Origin: Boudabousia marimammalium
Lineage (GTDB): Bacteria > Actinomycetota > Actinomycetes > Actinomycetales > Actinomycetaceae
DNA: 64,000 nt
Reading direction: 5' to 3'
NCBI RefSeq assembly: GCF_001936115.1
Contig: NZ_MPDM01000003.1
Coordinates: forward strand, 62,386-126,385
Notes under the pieces: generated by a model
Told to the model about the DNA's origin: nothing
What the model saw: the letters and a program-made list of their open reading frames with translations, nothing else
Databases searched by the model: none
Made by a program: the position numbers and the translations under genes
Shown here: in pieces, positions 62,652 to 64,000 of the stretch
Numbering within the stretch: position 1 is the first letter of the stretch
Layout: the number at the start of each line of letters is the position of its first letter

Positions 62652-63397
62652 CATTTTCGGCGCACAGACAAGAAATTCCTGGCGCCGAAGAACCTGAGCC
62701 TTGGCCGCGCGGTGTAAGCCGCAAACCACTACTGAGCATTGGTCAGGTTGTCTCTCGGCTGGAACAAGAGTTCCCCGCAATTTCACTCTCCAAGGTTAGA
62801 TTCCTCGAAGAACGCGGGATTGTTACGCCTTTCCGTACCGCCTCTATGTACCGAAAGTTTTCAGAGGCTGATATTGAAAGACTCCGTTTCTGTTTAACTG
62901 CTCAGAGAGAGTCGTTCTTGCCTCTAGACCAGATTAAGGATCGGCTAGACAGGATGGATGCCGGCGAAGAGGTCGCTGTCGAACCTGTGGCTAGGGTAGT
63001 TGCCAGCGCGGGAGTACCAGTCCAACCTGTGGATGGTAGCGTAATCACGCTACGAGAGTTGGAAGACTATACCTCTGCTACAGACGAAGAATTAGAGACA
63101 CTGATTGATTGCGGTTTGATTCAACCTGACCAACGTGGGCGGTATCCTGCCTCTGCGGTGCGGGTAGTCCGGCAAGCTCTTGCTTTGCGGGCCGGGGGAG
63201 TGCCGCTCCGTTCCATGAAAATGATTGGAACTTTTGCTCATCGAATGAGCCATGCAGCTTTATCATCTTCAGTCGTTCAGAAGGGATCTTCTTCAGTAAT
63301 AGCTGAGCGACGTAGAGCGCAGTCCCAGGATATTGCAAGAGTAGCATCAGAGCTGGTTCAAGAAATTATGCGTGCGGATATCGACCGAGATCTATAA
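62648..63397 (+). CDS. ftsR: MerR-family regulator FtsR (Rv1828-like)
   Basis: A 249-residue MerR-type DNA-binding protein with the characteristic N-terminal HTH (LSISKVRFLEERGIVTPFR pattern; here ISLSKVRFLEERGIVTPFR, ~37-55) and a C-terminal domain that has no effector-binding signature I know. In corynebacteria the orthologue FtsR activates ftsZ. It is translationally coupled to garA, as in Rv1827-Rv1828. The last ~30 residues are helical. Confidence 0.9.
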   Translation: MTFSAHRQEIPGAEEPEPWPRGVSRKPLLSIGQVVSRLEQEFPAISLSKVRFLEERGIVTPFRTASMYRKFSEADIERLRFCLTAQRESFLPLDQIKDRLDRMDAGEEVAVEPVARVVASAGVPVQPVDGSVITLRELEDYTSATDEELETLIDCGLIQPDQRGRYPASAVRVVRQALALRAGGVPLRSMKMIGTFAHRMSHAALSSSVVQKGSSSVIAERRRAQSQDIARVASELVQEIMRADIDRDL

Positions 63398-63428
63398 TAA
63401 TAGGTAGAAAAGGTAACAATTAAGTCTC

Positions 63429-63446
63429 AACCTTAACTTTAAGGTT
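63429..63446. promoter_or_regulatory. perfect 8-bp palindrome upstream of the second MerR gene
   Basis: AACCTTAA-CT-TTAAGGTT is an exact inverted repeat with a two-base centre. It lies 20 bases upstream of the -35 of the following gene and is a good candidate binding site for one of the two MerR proteins. Confidence 0.55.
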
Positions 63447-63465
63447 AAATATTGAGTGTTGGTAT

Positions 63466-63494
63466 TTGACCAATTCTCATTCAACTCTTACGTT
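63466..63494 (+). promoter_or_regulatory. promoter of the second MerR gene
   Basis: TTGACC (63466-63471) and TACGTT (63489-63494) are spaced by 17 bases; transcription would start about 30 bases before the GTG. This is the best -35 match in the window. Confidence 0.55.
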
Positions 63495-63529
63495 AGACTT
63501 ATTGCTTATACCGACCCAAGGAGATTCCG

Positions 63530-64000
63530 GTGACGAATTCTGAGTTCAGCTCTGTTGTGGACAGCCCTCAAGGAATGCTGTTCGGCGACGCGCTAGCAGG
63601 AATTGATGAAACGACGGGGTTTCGTGGCCCAATTGCCTGTAAAGCTGTCGGAATCACCTATCGCCAGCTCGACTACTGGACTCGTTCAGGCCTAGTGGAG
63701 CCATCTGTTAGGGACTCCAGCGGCTCCGGAACACAACGTCTTTACTCCTTCCGCGACCTGCTTTTCCTTAAGGTGGTTAAGCGCCTGCTTGATTCTGGTG
63801 TTTCGTTGCAGCAGATTCGAGTCGCAGTTGGAGAGCTTCATAACCGCGGTATCCAAGATCTTGCCGGTATTACTTTGATGAGCGATGGAGCTTCAGTCTA
63901 CCTGTGCACTTCTGATGATGAGGTTATTGACCTAGTTCGCGGGGGACAGGGAGTATTTGGTATCGCGATTGGTCGAGTTTGGTCTGAGGTGGAGGGTACA
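63530..64000 (+). CDS. MerR-family regulator (Rv1830-like), truncated by the window edge
   Basis: An open frame of 157 codons with no stop before the window ends. The N-terminal MerR HTH lies around residues 38-100 (AVGITYRQLDYWTRSGLVEP and DLLFLKVVKRLLDSGVSLQQ). It matches the Rv1830-type protein that follows garA-ftsR in actinobacteria. AAGGAG lies six bases before the GTG at 63530. It has its own promoter with a palindromic candidate operator. In mycobacteria a bifunctional nuclease gene (Rv1829) sits between; it is absent here. Confidence 0.9.
   Translation, partial: MTNSEFSSVVDSPQGMLFGDALAGIDETTGFRGPIACKAVGITYRQLDYWTRSGLVEPSVRDSSGSGTQRLYSFRDLLFLKVVKRLLDSGVSLQQIRVAVGELHNRGIQDLAGITLMSDGASVYLCTSDDEVIDLVRGGQGVFGIAIGRVWSEVEGT

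Overview
The window is a dense, single-contig piece of an actinobacterial chromosome. Moderate G+C, GTG/TTG starts, and a gene order matching three conserved blocks of Mycobacterium tuberculosis point to a facultatively anaerobic member of the Actinomycetaceae (a Varibaculum/Mobiluncus/Actinomyces-like organism is my inference; there is no 16S gene here). The actinobacterial markers are SigA with a long charged N-terminus, SepH, the DUF4193/DUF3710/DUF3159/DUF3000/DUF5998 proteins, GarA, a FtsR-like MerR protein, and paired CeoBC-type TrkA proteins. All orthology to M. tuberculosis loci below is from memory of gene order, not from a search.

Layout. 1-12.4 kb: sigA, a small zinc-ribbon protein, parE, two tandem GNAT acetyltransferases, parC, a DUF5998/phosphodiesterase pair and sepH. 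12-19 kb: DUF4193, DUF3710, OB-fold, DUF3159, two TrkA-type K+ regulators, an APC permease and a TrmA-like RNA methyltransferase (the Rv2699c-Rv2689c block). 19-28.6 kb: an S9 peptidase, dxs, then a pyruvate formate-lyase cassette (pflB, grcA, pflA), then an RNase D/HRDC protein and DUF3000 (the Rv2682c-Rv2680 block with fermentation genes inserted). 28.6-34 kb: glgX, a cluster of seven tRNA genes that includes an inverted duplication of a Gly-Val pair, an FMN reductase and an AGE-family epimerase. 34-50.8 kb: thrS, HIT, Nudix, yebC, ruvCAB, yajC-secDF, apt, relA, DUF349, a metallo-hydrolase and hisS. 50.8-57.2 kb: a parA-scpA-scpB-rluB-tyrA-cmk-der operon. 57.3-64 kb: tRNA-Pro, pepN, a DUF881/small-basic-protein/DUF881 membrane set, garA, ftsR and the start of a second MerR gene.

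The most unusual biology is the pyruvate formate-lyase. The large subunit has the catalytic Cys-Cys pair but ends just before the place where the C-terminal glycyl-radical domain normally begins. That domain is encoded 33 bp downstream as a separate 83-residue protein with its own Shine-Dalgarno sequence and start codon. I read this as a natural two-component PFL, with an activase gene next to it and shared GGACT/AGTCC promoter motifs that resemble the DosR (DevR) box.

A second pattern is regulatory. At nine genes a TANNNT hexamer starts exactly 12 nt before the start codon and no useful Shine-Dalgarno sequence is visible, which suggests widespread leaderless transcription. Other regulatory signals are a LexA-type SOS box in front of ruvAB, a perfect 14-bp inverted repeat overlapping the DUF4193 promoter, and a perfect palindrome just upstream of the promoter of the second MerR gene.
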